Origin: Deltaproteobacteria bacterium
GTDB taxonomy: Bacteria; Desulfobacterota; Syntrophia; Syntrophales; UBA2210
NCBI GenBank assembly: GCA_019313905.1
Contig: JAFDAI010000005.1
Coordinates: 1 to 64,000, forward strand
Reading direction: 5' to 3'
Length of the DNA stretch: 64,000 bases
Shown: piece by piece, positions 1-12,040 of the stretch
How positions within the stretch are numbered: position 1 is the stretch's first letter
How the letters are laid out: each line of letters starts with the position of its first letter
Position numbers and translations under genes: made by a program
The notes under the pieces: generated by a model
Told to the model about the DNA's origin: nothing
Database searches by the model: none
The model's input: the letters and a program-made list of their open reading frames with translations, nothing else

Positions 1-259
1 CCATGGATGTCCTCCTATTATCTGATTGCTATATGGCATCCAGATAATAGGGGAAAAACTCAACCATGTCAATACGATTTGCTCTTATGTACCTACTTTT
101 TTGTCGCAGACCCACAACTTACTCTAACTGACACCCATCTATAAATGAGATAACGACACCATCAAGTATCCAATTCAGAAATGAGCAATTTTTTACAAGA
201 TCAAGGAATCCCGCAGATTGACGCTGAGATTGTGGAGAAGGGTCATTTCTGGATGGAGA

Positions 260-1465
260 CTAACTGTGATACAGAGCGTTTATATCTATATACTCGTGGG
301 AAAGATCGGACGTATATACGCTGAATGTCTCCTTTCCCATGCCAAGCCGCACCAGAACCCGGATATTGTCCTTTTTCATGATCCCGGCAGCCTGTTTTCC
401 CGAAATTCCCACACCATTTATAAACAGGGGCACGTCCTCAATATAGAGTTCCAGCGAATCGGTTGAAAATGGTACCCCCGTTGAACCTGCCGCCGATATG
501 ATTCTCCCCCAGTTCGGATCCTCACCGAAGAACGCTGTTTTTACAAGATTGGAATTTGCTATGGCATACGCTATCGCTTTTGCATCCGCCGCCAGCTTTG
601 CTCCTTCAACAACGATCTCTATCAGTTTTGTCGCACCCTCTCCATCTTTCACAATGGATTTCGCGAGAGAAACCATAACACCAGACAGAGCTTCCCTGAA
701 CTCCACCAGATTACCGGAAGTCTCACTGATAAGGCTGTTACCGGCAACGCCGTTGGCCAGCATAATGGCGGTATCGTTTGTGCTCATGCACCCATCTACC
801 GTTATAGCATTAAAACTTTTGCCAGCAGACTCTTTAAAAAGACTGGTCAGGCAGGCATAATCGATATCTGCATCCGTCATTATAAAAGAGAGCATCGTCG
901 CCATGTTTGGTTCTATCATTCCCGCCCCTTTGGCAATTCCGCAGATTGTAACTTCTTTCCCCCCGACAAAACATTTTCGATATTCTACTTTCGGAAACCT
1001 GTCCGTAGTGATAATACCTTCCGCAACGGAGGGCATACCATCGGCACTCAGGCCCCCAACGAGAGGTTCTATCGACCGGGCGATTTTTTCTATGGGAAGT
1101 TTTTCACCGATGATACCGGTAGAAGCGACAAGGACAAGTTCATCTTCTATTCCCAGAGCCCTGGAGGTAACCCTCGACATAGTGGAGGCATCTTCATCGC
1201 CACCCTTTCCGGTCGCCGCGTTGGCATTACCGCTATTTACTATGATGGCTTGGGCGATGCCTTTTTTTATCCTTTTCATATCAAGGATGACAGGGGCCGC
1301 CTTAAAACGGTTAGTGGTAAACACACCCACCGCCCTGGCGGGAACCTTTGAAAATATCAGGGATAGATCCTTGCCTCTTCCGCCCTTTATGCCGGCGGCT
1401 ATTCCATTGCCGAGAAATCCGGGAACTTGAACACTGTCATGCATAGTCGTCTCCATCGCTGTCAT
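260..1465 (-). CDS. argJ: bifunctional glutamate N-acetyltransferase / amino-acid N-acetyltransferase (ArgJ)
   Basis: ORF 260..1504; residues [16 protein letters not shown]...[11 protein letters not shown]...[15 protein letters not shown]...[14 protein letters not shown] are typical of ArgJ. The start is probably one of the internal Met codons (about 1456-1465), just after the secA stop at 1462. Confidence 0.95.
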   Translation of the reverse strand: MTAMETTMHDSVQVPGFLGNGIAAGIKGGRGKDLSLIFSKVPARAVGVFTTNRFKAAPVILDMKRIKKGIAQAIIVNSGNANAATGKGGDEDASTMSRVTSRALGIEDELVLVASTGIIGEKLPIEKIARSIEPLVGGLSADGMPSVAEGIITTDRFPKVEYRKCFVGGKEVTICGIAKGAGMIEPNMATMLSFIMTDADIDYACLTSLFKESAGKSFNAITVDGCMSTNDTAIMLANGVAGNSLISETSGNLVEFREALSGVMVSLAKSIVKDGEGATKLIEIVVEGAKLAADAKAIAYAIANSNLVKTAFFGEDPNWGRIISAAGSTGVPFSTDSLELYIEDVPLFINGVGISGKQAAGIMKKDNIRVLVRLGMGKETFSVYTSDLSHEYIDINALYHS

Positions 1466-3984
1466 CTGCCGCAGCAATGCTTGTATTTCTTGCCGCTGCC
1501 ACATGGGCAGGGATCATTCCGCCCTATCTTTTTTCCCTCTCTCTTGACAGTGGCCTGAGCGGCGCCGGTATCTCCCCTGCTCATCACATAATCTTTTCTC
1601 TGCTTTTCCTGAATCTCTGTCACATCTTCCTGTCCCTGTATCTGGACGATACACAGTTTTTCCAGGGTGTCCTCCTTGACACGATACACCATTTCCATGA
1701 ACATATCGTAACCCTCTTTCTGATACTCCCTGACCGGGTCCTTCTGCCCATATCCACGAAGACCTATGCCCTCCTTGAGGTGGTCCATGCCGAGCAGGTG
1801 ATCCTTCCAGTGAGAATCTATAGCCTGGAGCATAATTACCTTCATTATGTATTCCATGAGAGATTTGCCGAATTTATTCTCCTTGTTTCGCAGAAGAGTC
1901 CTGACATCTGAGATAATCTCTTCGATGACATCTTCCCTGCCTATATTCTCCCTGTTTGAATCATCGAGATTCCACTTCAGGGAAAACTGTTTGTATATGA
2001 TGTCACTCAGACCTTTAATATCCCATTCATCCGGACGAACTTTCTCATCCAGATAATCGTAAACGATATCCTCGACGACTTCTTTCAGCATATCATCAAC
2101 AGTTGACCACAACTCACTTCCACCAAGAACATTTCTGCGCTGTTCGTAAATCACCTGCCGCTGTCTGTTCATCACATCATCATATTCGATAAGGTGCTTT
2201 CTTATATCAAAATTCTGTCCTTCCACCCGTTTCTGGGCGCCTTCAATTGCCTTGCTGATAAGATTGTGCTCAATTGGCTGTCCCTCTTCAACACCGATCC
2301 TGTCCATAACGGATGATATTCTCTCAGCTCCGAATATCCTGAGGAGATCATCCTCAAGCGACAGATAGAACCGTGATGATCCCTTGTCTCCCTGTCTTCC
2401 CGACCTTCCTCTTAACTGATTGTCTATACGTCTGCTTTCATGACGCTCCGTGCCTAATATATGAAGCCCACCGAGATCAGCCACACCCTCGCCCAGTTTT
2501 ATGTCGGTCCCTCTCCCCGCCATATTGGTAGATATCGTAACGGCCGCAGGCTGCCCGGCCTGAGCTATTATCTCCGCTTCTTTTTCATGATTCTTGGCAT
2601 TCAGGATGTTGTGTTTAACCCCTCTTTTTGAAAGATATTTACTGAGAAGCTCAGACTTCTCAATGGAGATTGTCCCTACCAGGACCGGCCGGTTCCGGTC
2701 ATGTAGCTCCTTTATCTCTTCAACGGTGGCCCTGAACTTCTCCTCTTCCGTTTTATAGATAACATCAGTGTTGTCAGTCCTTATCATCGGCATATTTGTG
2801 GGTATAACAACCACATCGAGGTTGTATATCTTTTTGAACTCTGTAGCTTCTGTATCCGCTGTTCCGGTCATTCCGGACAATTTTTCATACATCCTGAAGT
2901 AGTTCTGGAATGTAACGGAGGCCAGTGTCTGATTTTCTTTTTCTATCTTGACCTTTTCCTTCGCCTCAAGCGCCTGGTGGAGACCGTCGCTGTACCTCCT
3001 GCCGGGCATTACTCTCCCTGTAAATTCGTCCACGATAACAACCTGACCGTCCTTTACAAGATAATCAATGTCTTTCCTGAACAGGGTATGTGCCTTTAAC
3101 GCCTGGTTTACATGGTGAAGGGTCTCCATATTTTTAGGTTCATACAGATTTTGGACATTCAGCAGTTTTTCGGATTTAGCCACACCCTCTTCCGTCAAGA
3201 CAACCGTCCTGCTCTTTTCATCTATGGTATAATCATGATCCTTTTTCAGTCGTGGAATGATCTGATTAACCCTGTAATATTTGTCTGTAGATTCTTCAGA
3301 CGGCCCGGAGATAATAAGAGGTGTTCTCGCCTCATCTATAAGAATACTGTCCACTTCATCAACTATCGCATAATGAAACTCTCTCTGGACATAATTCTCG
3401 AGCTGGAAGCTCATATTGTCACGCAGATAGTCGAAACCAAATTCGTTGTTTGTACCATATGTTACATCGCAGCTGTACGCATTGCGTCTTTCTGTATCGT
3501 CTATTCCATGGACAATCACTCCGACAGAGAGACCAAGAAATTCATAAATGGGTCTCATCCAGTTTGCGTCTCTATTTGCCAGATAGTCATTCACGGTAAT
3601 CAGATGCACACCCTTGCCAGTTAACGCGTTCAGATACACGGGCATGGTCGAAGCCAGTGTCTTTCCCTCACCGGTCTTCATCTCCGCAATCTTACCCTCA
3701 TGCAGAACGATACCGCCTATGATCTGGGCATCAAACGGCCTCATTTCCAGAGTTCTCTTCGAGACTTCCCTGACAACGGCAAATGCCTCCGCAAGAAGAT
3801 CATCAAGAGAAGCTCCTTCAGCAAGTTTATCCTTGAAATATGGTGTCTTGGCCCTGAGCTCGGAATCGGTCAAGCTCTCAATCAAGGGTTCCTGCGCGCT
3901 TACCTCTTTCATGATAACAGTCAGACGCTTTATTTCCCGGTCATTTTTACTTCCAACAATTTTTTTCAATACATAATTCAACAT
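1462..3984 (-). CDS. secA: preprotein translocase subunit SecA
   Basis: 842-aa [56 protein letters not shown] and the C-terminal zinc motif [18 protein letters not shown] start probably at 3984. Confidence 0.97.
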   Translation of the reverse strand: MLNYVLKKIVGSKNDREIKRLTVIMKEVSAQEPLIESLTDSELRAKTPYFKDKLAEGASLDDLLAEAFAVVREVSKRTLEMRPFDAQIIGGIVLHEGKIAEMKTGEGKTLASTMPVYLNALTGKGVHLITVNDYLANRDANWMRPIYEFLGLSVGVIVHGIDDTERRNAYSCDVTYGTNNEFGFDYLRDNMSFQLENYVQREFHYAIVDEVDSILIDEARTPLIISGPSEESTDKYYRVNQIIPRLKKDHDYTIDEKSRTVVLTEEGVAKSEKLLNVQNLYEPKNMETLHHVNQALKAHTLFRKDIDYLVKDGQVVIVDEFTGRVMPGRRYSDGLHQALEAKEKVKIEKENQTLASVTFQNYFRMYEKLSGMTGTADTEATEFKKIYNLDVVVIPTNMPMIRTDNTDVIYKTEEEKFRATVEEIKELHDRNRPVLVGTISIEKSELLSKYLSKRGVKHNILNAKNHEKEAEIIAQAGQPAAVTISTNMAGRGTDIKLGEGVADLGGLHILGTERHESRRIDNQLRGRSGRQGDKGSSRFYLSLEDDLLRIFGAERISSVMDRIGVEEGQPIEHNLISKAIEGAQKRVEGQNFDIRKHLIEYDDVMNRQRQVIYEQRRNVLGGSELWSTVDDMLKEVVEDIVYDYLDEKVRPDEWDIKGLSDIIYKQFSLKWNLDDSNRENIGREDVIEEIISDVRTLLRNKENKFGKSLMEYIMKVIMLQAIDSHWKDHLLGMDHLKEGIGLRGYGQKDPVREYQKEGYDMFMEMVYRVKEDTLEKLCIVQIQGQEDVTEIQEKQRKDYVMSRGDTGAAQATVKREGKKIGRNDPCPCGSGKKYKHCCGR

Positions 3985-4000
3985 GATCACACCATAAAAA

Positions 4001-4023
4001 AACCCGGCAAGAAATATTACCGG
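4001..4023 (-). terminator. probable intrinsic terminator downstream of the M23 peptidase gene
   Basis: cccggcaagaaatattaccggg hairpin preceded by aaaaaa on the + strand (a U-tract on the minus transcript). Confidence 0.6.
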
Positions 4024-4063
4024 GAGAGTCTAACTGACAGGTAGTGAGCAGAGCCCGTCCGCA

Positions 4064-4987
4064 TTAAAAAAGATGTCTCCGTGGATTCACGTAAACGCCG
4101 TTTATACAAACACCGTAGTGGAGATGAGGGCCGGTACTCCTCCCGGAATTACCCACATATCCGATTATATCTCCTCTTCTTACCCTATGTCCCTTCTTAA
4201 CGTTGCCTTTTTTTAACAGATGTCCATAGACCGTTACCACACCGCTTCCATGGTTTATCTTAACCATGTTTCCCATACCTCTTTGCTTAGATGTGCCGGC
4301 CACAATACCATCCGCGGGAGCCACAATCTCCTTACCAATTTCTGTTGCTATGTCGATACCCCTATGAAACTCTCTCTTTCCCGTAAAAGGCGAAGCTCTG
4401 TATCCAAATTCTGAAGTTACCCAGCCTATCGTAGGCCATATGGAAGGTGTAGAGGCAAGTATTGATTTCTGCTTTCCAAGAAAATTGAGTAGCTCTGTAA
4501 AACTGTCCTTTTGAAGAGCGGCTTCGTCAAGCAGGTTATCCATATTGTCATGTATTCTATCAATAAGGGCGGATTCTACTTCTGCCGCATGTGAAACAGT
4601 CCTCTCGTCTTCGGGCACTGGCCCCCCGACACCCAGCAGCTGGCTGTTATTTCGATTATTGTCAAGATTTGTCATAATCCTTATCTTCTTATCGAATTGC
4701 GCCAGGTTCATCATTTTCTTTTCAAAATCATCAACCTTACTTGCAAGAAAATCAAGGCGGTCTCTTTGAAGAGAGGTTACCTGCTCCAATCTGGCCAGTT
4801 CTTTTACCTTGTCTCTGGTGTCTATGTAATTATAAGAAAGATAACAAAGTGACAATAAAACGGTTATTATCGCAACGGAGATAAACGACAGAAATGCGGC
4901 TGAAACTCCCAGCTTCTTTATTGATCCCTTTCCCTGAGGAATAGCAAGAAAGGTATAATATCTGTTTCCCACCCCGGATCCTTTCAC
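4064..4987 (-). CDS. M23 family metallopeptidase with N-terminal TM and coiled coil
   Basis: C-terminal SEFGYRASPFTGKREFHRGIDIA...GHLLKKGNVKKGHRVRRGDIIGYVGNSGRSTGPHLHYGV (peptidase M23/LytM motifs HxxxD and HLH). Confidence 0.9.
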   Translation of the reverse strand: MKGSGVGNRYYTFLAIPQGKGSIKKLGVSAAFLSFISVAIITVLLSLCYLSYNYIDTRDKVKELARLEQVTSLQRDRLDFLASKVDDFEKKMMNLAQFDKKIRIMTNLDNNRNNSQLLGVGGPVPEDERTVSHAAEVESALIDRIHDNMDNLLDEAALQKDSFTELLNFLGKQKSILASTPSIWPTIGWVTSEFGYRASPFTGKREFHRGIDIATEIGKEIVAPADGIVAGTSKQRGMGNMVKINHGSGVVTVYGHLLKKGNVKKGHRVRRGDIIGYVGNSGRSTGPHLHYGVCINGVYVNPRRHLF

Positions 4988-5187
4988 ACGATTTCCAATG
5001 GAGGTCCCTGAAAAAACTCATGCCTGAGAGAACTCCCTTAAAACCCTGCTGGTTTTTCTGTGTTGCCAGAATATTAAAAGTCGATCTTCAATGAACCCTG
5101 AAGCACCTGTAAACTACAGCAATACTCCCAATACTCTCGTGGAAACTACCACAGCTGTTTCAAATGTCAAGAAAAGATTGAAAATGG

Positions 5188-7140
5188 TCAGGTTCTTTTT
5201 TCGACTACAATAAGAGGATCTCCTACATCGACTTCATCTCCGGGCGATACCAACACATCTGAGATTACCCCGTTTATTTCAGAGATTACGTTGTTGAGCA
5301 TTTTCATCGCTTCAAGGACAATCAATATCTGTCCTGCCGAAACATCTTCCTCCTCCGTAACGGGAATTTCACTTACCGTTCCCTTTATGGATGATCTGAC
5401 ATCTCCCGATTGCGCGAGCTCTTCTATCTCTTTGACTGAAAATGCAACCCTTTTTTCTTTCCCCCCGCCTTCCTGTTCAAGTTCTGTCAGTATGGGCTCG
5501 GGATGATGATTTATGGTCAGATAGGTAACCGCATCCCCTGTTTTTGTTTTTCGTTTCGGACCTATCTCTATAATATGGTGTTTTCCATAGGCATCAGAAA
5601 ACTCAATTTTTTCTCCAAGATTGAATCCACCCTTCTTAAACCACACACCGGGAGGCAATACCCATGTCTTGCCATATTCCTCCTCGAATTTAAAGAAATT
5701 CGCCGCATCATTGGGATGTTGCAGATACAACACAAACTCATCTTCCGTTGCCGCCCGTCCAAGACGGTGTTCAAGCACCCTTCTGTCCACATCTAGATCG
5801 ATATCTTCTATCTTCTGATAACCCTTTTCTTTTTCTATTATTTTTTTCCAATCCGGCCCGAATACCGCTTCATATACGTCACCGGAGGGCTTATAAAACG
5901 GAAGGTCTCCATATCTTCCCAGCATTAGATTCTTAAGGTCATCATTCGCATCTTTATATCTCGTACCGCCAAGAACATTATTGACAGCTGTGGTCCACAG
6001 GATCTGTGAACCCGGTGTTACGCTCCACCAATTCCCAAGCTCGGTCTGGACACGGGGCAATTCTTTCTGGAGAATTTCAGGCATCAAATGCAGAAAATCA
6101 CCCTTGACAGCCTGTTCAAAACTCGATCCCGTCGCTCCACCCGGCAGTTTATGGGTCTGAACCGTGGGATCAAATCCGAGAAACTGAGATTCAAGATTCT
6201 TGTAATGTTCTCTCTCCGGACGCAGTTTATTCGAGGTATCAATGACCGACTGCCTGTCTATACCCAGCGCACGGTGTCCATATTCATTTAGCGTATCGAT
6301 GACCGTCAATATAGGGGGAGGTCCGTAGAAACCGGTGAAGGCATGATCAGCCGCATCCACAATTTTTGCCCCGTTTCTCACAGCCTCAACAATCCTTCCC
6401 ACATCATTCCCGTCCGTGTTATGGCCGTGGTAGTGGATAATGAGATCCGGATACTTGTCCAGAATAGATTTCGTCAGATCTCCAATCCTCTTGGCAGTTC
6501 CAAGACCACCGTGATTCTTTATACAGAGAATTATATCCTCGCCGGTAACATCGAGTATCTCTTTCACCTTCCGCACATAAAATTCGTCGGTATGCTCCGG
6601 CCCCGTTGAGAAACATATCGAGGGCTCCAGTATGCAACCCGCATCTTTTACCTCTTCAAACACCGCAGTCATATTGGGTACATAATTAAGAAAATCAAAG
6701 ACCCTCCAAAGATGCACGTAACGGGCAAAACTCCGGACTGTCAAACGAATCACATTTTCAGGATATGGCCTGTAACCGAAAAGATTGATTCCCCTGCAAA
6801 GAGTCTGAAACATCGTATCGGGCATTAACGAACTGAGAATCTCCAGCTTCTCCAGGGGATTGATCTGCCTGCGCAACATATCAACATGAATCGATGCGCC
6901 CCCTGATATCTCAAGAGAAAGATATCCCGAGTCGTTTCGCTCTTGGGAAACCAGGATCTGCGTGTGCGGCATTATACGATTTTTAAAGTCGGATTGGGAG
7001 AGGTCCCTCTCCGTGTTGGTTATGTAATATCCATCTCCCGCACTGATCTTGTCGAGTACATGGCGCACTCCTCTCTCACGCAAATCGCGGGGGGTAATTC
7101 TCTCATCAATGGTCTGCTGCACCGTTTTAAGTCCTTTCAA
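5188..7140 (-). CDS. biotin-dependent carboxyltransferase / pyruvate carboxylase subunit B-like protein with C-terminal biotinyl domain
   Basis: HMGL-like carboxyltransferase region (IKNHGGLGTAKRIGDLTKSI...HYHGHNTDGND) and biotinyl motif VLEAMKMLN near the C terminus. Confidence 0.88.
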   Translation of the reverse strand: MKGLKTVQQTIDERITPRDLRERGVRHVLDKISAGDGYYITNTERDLSQSDFKNRIMPHTQILVSQERNDSGYLSLEISGGASIHVDMLRRQINPLEKLEILSSLMPDTMFQTLCRGINLFGYRPYPENVIRLTVRSFARYVHLWRVFDFLNYVPNMTAVFEEVKDAGCILEPSICFSTGPEHTDEFYVRKVKEILDVTGEDIILCIKNHGGLGTAKRIGDLTKSILDKYPDLIIHYHGHNTDGNDVGRIVEAVRNGAKIVDAADHAFTGFYGPPPILTVIDTLNEYGHRALGIDRQSVIDTSNKLRPEREHYKNLESQFLGFDPTVQTHKLPGGATGSSFEQAVKGDFLHLMPEILQKELPRVQTELGNWWSVTPGSQILWTTAVNNVLGGTRYKDANDDLKNLMLGRYGDLPFYKPSGDVYEAVFGPDWKKIIEKEKGYQKIEDIDLDVDRRVLEHRLGRAATEDEFVLYLQHPNDAANFFKFEEEYGKTWVLPPGVWFKKGGFNLGEKIEFSDAYGKHHIIEIGPKRKTKTGDAVTYLTINHHPEPILTELEQEGGGKEKRVAFSVKEIEELAQSGDVRSSIKGTVSEIPVTEEEDVSAGQILIVLEAMKMLNNVISEINGVISDVLVSPGDEVDVGDPLIVVEKRT

Positions 7141-7220
7141 GTCCTAACCCCGATAAACGGGATAAGTGCGTTAACGAAATTATCCCCCGCGGAAAAACGC
7201 GGAAAACAATTTCTAACTTA

Positions 7221-8678
7221 CTAATACGCGTAAGGGTTAGTTTTTTTTGCATGGATTTCTGCGATCAACTGCGAAAGTTTGGCGACTTCCCGCTTATTCT
7301 CCGGGTAGTCAAATACCTCGGGATGCGTGTCCAGATAAGATGTATCGAACTCGCCCTTACGAAAATCGGGCTCATCACAGATTGCCAGGTAGAATGGTAT
7401 CGTCGTCTTCGGACCACAAATCAGGAAGTCGTTTAAGGCCCTCTTGAGACGCTGTATGGCCTGTTCCCAGTTATACCCGCGAACCATCATCTTCACCAAA
7501 AGCGAATCATATTCAGTCGGAATTTTGTATCCCTGATACACCATACCATCCAGTCTTATACCGGGACCTCCGGGAGACTGGTATACTTCCACCCTCTTTC
7601 CACCTTCCGGCATGAAATCGTTTCTCGGATCCTCCGCGTTAATCCTTACCTGAATAGCCTTGCCCAGAAGGCGAACCCGTACTTCGGGAATTTTCAGGTG
7701 TTTCCCCTCCGCTATCATTATCTGTTCTCTTACTATATCCACACCACTCAACATTTCGGTAACCGTGTGCTCAACCTGAAGTCTCGTGTTAATCTCCATA
7801 AACCAGAATTCATTGGTGCGGGGATCAACCAGAAACTCCACGGTCCCAGCGTTTATATAACCGGACTCTCTAGCCGCCAGTATGGCCGTTTCATACATTG
7901 ATTTAAGGACATCAACCGGGAGATCCGCAGGCGCTATTTCTATCAGCTTCTGGTGTCTCCGCTGAATGGAGCAATCCCGTGAACCGAGGTGGATGATTTT
8001 CCCATACTGGTCCGCCAGTATCTGAATCTCCACATGACGCGGATTTTCAATACATTTCTCTATATAAATATTATCGTCGTTAAATGCCTGCAGGGCCTCC
8101 GACCTCGATAGAGGCATCTGGATCAGCAGGTCATCTGCATCTTCAACTTTTCTTATACCCCTGCCCCCTCCTCCCGAGGACGCCTTCAGCATAAGTGGAT
8201 ACCCGTATTTCCTGCCAAAATCAGTGGCCTTTCTTATCCCATCTTCTTCCCTGGAAAGATTTCCCGTACCCGGAATAACAGGTATGCCCGCCTTTTCCAT
8301 AATCCCCCTGGCAACAATCTTGTTCCCCAGATTATGAATAACATCGGGAGGGGGACCGATAAAATTGATACCAGCTTTCTCACAAGCACTGGAAAAATCG
8401 GGATTCTCCGCCAGAAATCCGTACCCAGGATGTATCGCGTTGGCGCCACTCTTACGAGCCGCCCATATCATCTTGTCAATATCAAGATAATCCTTCCTCG
8501 GCCCATCGCCTATCATGATAGCATCATCCGCAGATCTGATAAACAACGCTTCGTTATCCGGATTCTCGTAAACGGCTACAGATCCGAGCCCAAGTTCCTT
8601 GATCGTCCGAATCAATCTCAGGGCTATTTCACCCCTGTTTGCAACCAGAATTTTATTTATCTTTTTACCTGTTGTCAT
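7221..8678 (-). CDS. biotin carboxylase subunit (acetyl-CoA/pyruvate carboxylase subunit A)
   Basis: KILVANRGEIALRLIRTIKELG, HPGYGFLAENPDFS, KASSGGGGRGIRKV, EINTRLQVEHTVTEM; adjacent to the biotinyl carboxyltransferase gene. Confidence 0.92.
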   Translation of the reverse strand: MTTGKKINKILVANRGEIALRLIRTIKELGLGSVAVYENPDNEALFIRSADDAIMIGDGPRKDYLDIDKMIWAARKSGANAIHPGYGFLAENPDFSSACEKAGINFIGPPPDVIHNLGNKIVARGIMEKAGIPVIPGTGNLSREEDGIRKATDFGRKYGYPLMLKASSGGGGRGIRKVEDADDLLIQMPLSRSEALQAFNDDNIYIEKCIENPRHVEIQILADQYGKIIHLGSRDCSIQRRHQKLIEIAPADLPVDVLKSMYETAILAARESGYINAGTVEFLVDPRTNEFWFMEINTRLQVEHTVTEMLSGVDIVREQIMIAEGKHLKIPEVRVRLLGKAIQVRINAEDPRNDFMPEGGKRVEVYQSPGGPGIRLDGMVYQGYKIPTEYDSLLVKMMVRGYNWEQAIQRLKRALNDFLICGPKTTIPFYLAICDEPDFRKGEFDTSYLDTHPEVFDYPENKREVAKLSQLIAEIHAKKTNPYAY

Positions 8679-8792
8679 TATTACCCTTCCAAGTAGAGAT
8701 GTGAGAAATTGTGCATGCTATATTTATCGGTTTGTCATGTCAAGAAAATAGGCGACCGCTAAGGTAGCATAGCGTGGCTTTTTGCGAATAAA

Positions 8793-9959
8793 TCAGATGT
8801 AACTGTGCATTATTCTGTATAAATCTCTGTCCAAATTCCCGGAGCCTTCTCTTCTGTGCTCTTCCAGCACAGCCTTGAGCGCATTATAAGTCCTCGTGTC
8901 CGAAAGATCATCAAGGCTTGCGTATATGCCCTTTCTCCTGCCCAGACGATATATAAGTCTGTCGTCTTCTGGCATCGCGAAGAACCTGTCAATGATGCCA
9001 AGGAGCTTCTCTTTGTCCCCGGGAAGCCTGCCTCCCAGTTCTTCCAGGAGATTGAGTATATGATCGCTGACTATTCGGCTTTTAATGCCATCAAGGTTTT
9101 CGATAAACAGTCTTATCTCTCTTACTACATCCTCATCACCAAGCGGTTTGAATTCCCCGTTCTTCATCATTTTGTAAAGGTCTGTGTCTCTTCTTACCTG
9201 CAGTGATCTCATCCTTACGTAATCGGGTTTTATCTCATTGATAACCCTTGCGGTCTCCAAAGCATTTTCACGTGACCATCTATCACCCCCAAGACCCGGA
9301 ATGATATACTCTGAGAGAGATATGCCCGATTCCACCACCTTTTGTCCGCCCTCTATATGATCCGCAGCAGTGGCACCCTTCTTGATAAACTTCAGGACAG
9401 GGTCGCATCCGCTTTCCAGCCCGATATGGATCCTTGTCAGGCCGGCGTCGCGCAGCATACATAATTCCTCAATAGATTTCCGACGGGCGGTATGAGACCG
9501 GCAGTATGAAGTAATTCTTTTGACAGCGGGAAATTTTTCTCTGATGAAAGCTATCATTTCAACCAGATCCCCTGTTTTCACTATAATGGAATCGGCATCC
9601 TGGAGAAAAACAGATTCACCGCCGAAATAGAGCCATGCAGCTACCTGTCTAAAACTGTCGCTGTAGAATGCCTCGCTCCCGTAAATACGATCTATCACAA
9701 AGCGCGTAACCGATCCCCCCTGCCCCAGTTTCCAGGATATCTCCCGTATCTGATCCGCTATATCCCCGGCTTCCTGTATATCAGCCTTGACCTCCTTTAC
9801 AGATCTCAGTTTAAACTTTGTTCCGTGATAGGTATGGCAAAAGGCACACTTGTTCCAGGGACAATTTCTTGTAACCCTGATCAGAAGGCTTCTTGCCTCG
9901 CTCGGAGGCCTTATAGGCCCCTGTTCAAAAGAAAAATTCATAATATTATCACCATGCAT
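8793..9959 (-). CDS. radical SAM protein
   Basis: VTRNCPWNKCAFCHTYHG (CxxxxCxxC-type [4Fe-4S] cluster) plus TRIHIGLESGCDPVLKFIKKG. Start may be MNFSFEQ, about 9941. Confidence 0.88.
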   Translation of the reverse strand: MHGDNIMNFSFEQGPIRPPSEARSLLIRVTRNCPWNKCAFCHTYHGTKFKLRSVKEVKADIQEAGDIADQIREISWKLGQGGSVTRFVIDRIYGSEAFYSDSFRQVAAWLYFGGESVFLQDADSIIVKTGDLVEMIAFIREKFPAVKRITSYCRSHTARRKSIEELCMLRDAGLTRIHIGLESGCDPVLKFIKKGATAADHIEGGQKVVESGISLSEYIIPGLGGDRWSRENALETARVINEIKPDYVRMRSLQVRRDTDLYKMMKNGEFKPLGDEDVVREIRLFIENLDGIKSRIVSDHILNLLEELGGRLPGDKEKLLGIIDRFFAMPEDDRLIYRLGRRKGIYASLDDLSDTRTYNALKAVLEEHRREGSGNLDRDLYRIMHSYI

Positions 9960-9962
9960 GCA

Positions 9963-10493
9963 TCAAATCATTTTTTTCAACTCATCTGAAAATACATCAT
10001 ATATATCCCGACTGAACAAGACAAATCTGACCAGTTCTATATCTTCGTGGTTCTTCACATAATTAATTGTGGTCTCAAGGGCAATATGCGCCGCTTCCCT
10101 CGGGGGATAACCATATATCCCCGCGCTTATTGCTGGAAAAGACACGCTCCTGAGTCTATTTTGAGTAACCTTTTTAAGACTCTCCAGATAGGCGCTTTTC
10201 AGAAGGTCTGCCTCTCCCCGATTGCCCCCACTGTAAACGGGGCCTACAGTATGTATAATATATCCGGCCTTGAGGTTCCCCCCCCCGGTAACCACTGCCT
10301 GTCCCGTGGAACAGTAGCCTATCTCTCTGCACTCCTCCATGATGGAGGGGCCTCCCGCCCTGTGTATGGCGCCATCCACGCCCCCGCCGCCCTTCAATCC
10401 CGAATTCGCGGCATTCACTATGGCTTCTGTTTCTTCCCTCGTTATGTCTCCCTGAACAAGTGCAATCATCGCATTATTGATCTTTGTTTCCAT
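9963..10493 (-). CDS. macro-domain protein (O-acetyl-ADP-ribose deacetylase-like)
   Basis: QGDITREETEAIVNAANSGLKGGGGVDGAIHRAGG...HTVGPVYSGG...FPAISAGIYGYPPREAA. Confidence 0.92.
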   Translation of the reverse strand: METKINNAMIALVQGDITREETEAIVNAANSGLKGGGGVDGAIHRAGGPSIMEECREIGYCSTGQAVVTGGGNLKAGYIIHTVGPVYSGGNRGEADLLKSAYLESLKKVTQNRLRSVSFPAISAGIYGYPPREAAHIALETTINYVKNHEDIELVRFVLFSRDIYDVFSDELKKMI

Positions 10494-10776
10494 GATTACC
10501 TCCCTGCGTTAATCCCTGACACACATTCTGTTCATCCACGCTCCTTGAAGATTCTAAAACAGATCTGTGAATTTATCAATCTATGGATGGCTGATGGCAC
10601 AGGAGAGTTAAACAATGCAAGGGTCGCAAGGAAGAAATCGGAAATGTTACAGGTATCATGAAGGGCGGCAGAGAAACGCCTCTTGGATGTCTTTGCCACG
10701 AGACCCTTGAAAGATGGTATAGGCGTGGCATGTCCTGTTTTGAAAAACTTTTATGAAGGGCTTCGATTCTGTCCCG

Positions 10777-11382
10777 CTATTTCTTGATCTTTTCCTCATA
10801 GAACTTGATGGAATAATCTACACCGGACCACAGCGTCAGGGCAAGGGCAAGGTAGAGTATAACCATACCCACTGCATGCGCGTTAATACCAAAGACCGTG
10901 TCATAATGTATCAACAGCGCTGATACCGCGACAATCTGGCACAGGGTCTTCTGCTTGCCCAGCCTGCTTGCGTCGATTATAAGGCCATCCGCCGAAGCGA
11001 CACTTCGCAGGCCGTCCACTAATAAATCTCTCATGATAATAACAGCAACTATCCACGCCGGGATCCTGCCTATCGGAATCATCATAATCATAGCGGTACT
11101 CACTATAAGTTTGTCCGCCACGGGATCCAGAAACTTTCCCATTGTGGTTACGATATTGTACTTTCTCGCTACGTATCCATCTATCAGATCCGTAATTGAG
11201 GCTACAATAAACAGGACGGCAATAACCATACTCAGGATTTTGCCGGGAGAAAGAAGAAGCAGAAACAATACCGGGATCACCGCGAGCCTGAGAAGGGTGA
11301 TACAGTTCGGAAGATTGAATATCTCGCTTCTATCCTCTGATGTCGTCATCTTATCAAAGAAATCTTTCAGAAAGTTTATCAT
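10777..11382 (-). CDS. pgsA: CDP-diacylglycerol--glycerol-3-phosphate 3-phosphatidyltransferase
   Basis: NLPNCITLLRLAVIPV...DLIDGYVARKYNIVTTMGKFLDPVADKL (CDP-alcohol phosphotransferase DG..AR...G...D...D). The ORF extends to 11457; the true start is probably at MINFLKD. Confidence 0.92.
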   Translation of the reverse strand: MINFLKDFFDKMTTSEDRSEIFNLPNCITLLRLAVIPVLFLLLLSPGKILSMVIAVLFIVASITDLIDGYVARKYNIVTTMGKFLDPVADKLIVSTAMIMMIPIGRIPAWIVAVIIMRDLLVDGLRSVASADGLIIDASRLGKQKTLCQIVAVSALLIHYDTVFGINAHAVGMVILYLALALTLWSGVDYSIKFYEEKIKK

Positions 11383-11383
11383 G

Positions 11384-12031
11384 TCACCCCTTCGGAACCT
11401 TACGCCAGTCGGCCAGAAATCTCTCAACACCCACATCTGTAAGCGGATGTCCGGCAAGCTGCTTTATAACCTTAAATGGGATTGTAGCAATATCGGCCCC
11501 GATAAGCGCCGCATCAAGAACATGAAGGGGGTGTCTGACACTGGCAACAATAATTTCGCAGTCAAATCCGTAGTTGTCGAAGATAGTCAGTATCTGCTCC
11601 ACAAGATCCATTCCATTGTGGGAAATATCGTCAAGCCTCCCTATGAAGGGACTGACATAGTCAGCGCCCGCCTTAGCGGCCAGAAGTGCCTGCACAGGCG
11701 AGAAAACCAGTGTCTGGTTTACACTGACTCCCAGGTTCGATAACATCCGTGTTGCCTTCAATCCCTCGGTGGTCATCGGAACCTTCACCACAACATTTTC
11801 CGCCAGCTTCGCCAGTTTCCTGCCTTCGGCAACCATACCATCGGCGTCTTCGCTTATCACCTCAAGACTTACAGGCCCCTCGACTATCTCCAATATTTCT
11901 CTGACTACTGTGTCAAAATCCTTATTTTCCTTTGCAACAAGTGAGGGATTTGTGGTTACGCCATCAACCATCCCCAGTTCCAAACCCTCTTTGATTTCAT
12001 CAATATTCCCGGTATCTATAAAAAACTTCAT
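11384..12031 (-). CDS. transaldolase / fructose-6-phosphate aldolase family (small TalC/FSA type)
   Basis: [31 protein letters not shown]...[14 protein letters not shown]...[11 protein letters not shown]. Confidence 0.93.
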   Translation of the reverse strand: MKFFIDTGNIDEIKEGLELGMVDGVTTNPSLVAKENKDFDTVVREILEIVEGPVSLEVISEDADGMVAEGRKLAKLAENVVVKVPMTTEGLKATRMLSNLGVSVNQTLVFSPVQALLAAKAGADYVSPFIGRLDDISHNGMDLVEQILTIFDNYGFDCEIIVASVRHPLHVLDAALIGADIATIPFKVIKQLAGHPLTDVGVERFLADWRKVPKG

Positions 12032-12040
12032 ATAATCTCC

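Noticed and set aside
14-51. 11-bp stem hairpin cctattatctg...cagataatagg at the left edge
   Set aside because: No U-tract and more than 200 bp from the argJ stop; no function can be assigned.
903-1430. 175-aa plus-strand ORF
   Set aside because: Antisense shadow of argJ.
10047-10661. 204-aa plus-strand ORF
   Set aside because: Largely antisense to the macro-domain gene; no motif and no RBS support.
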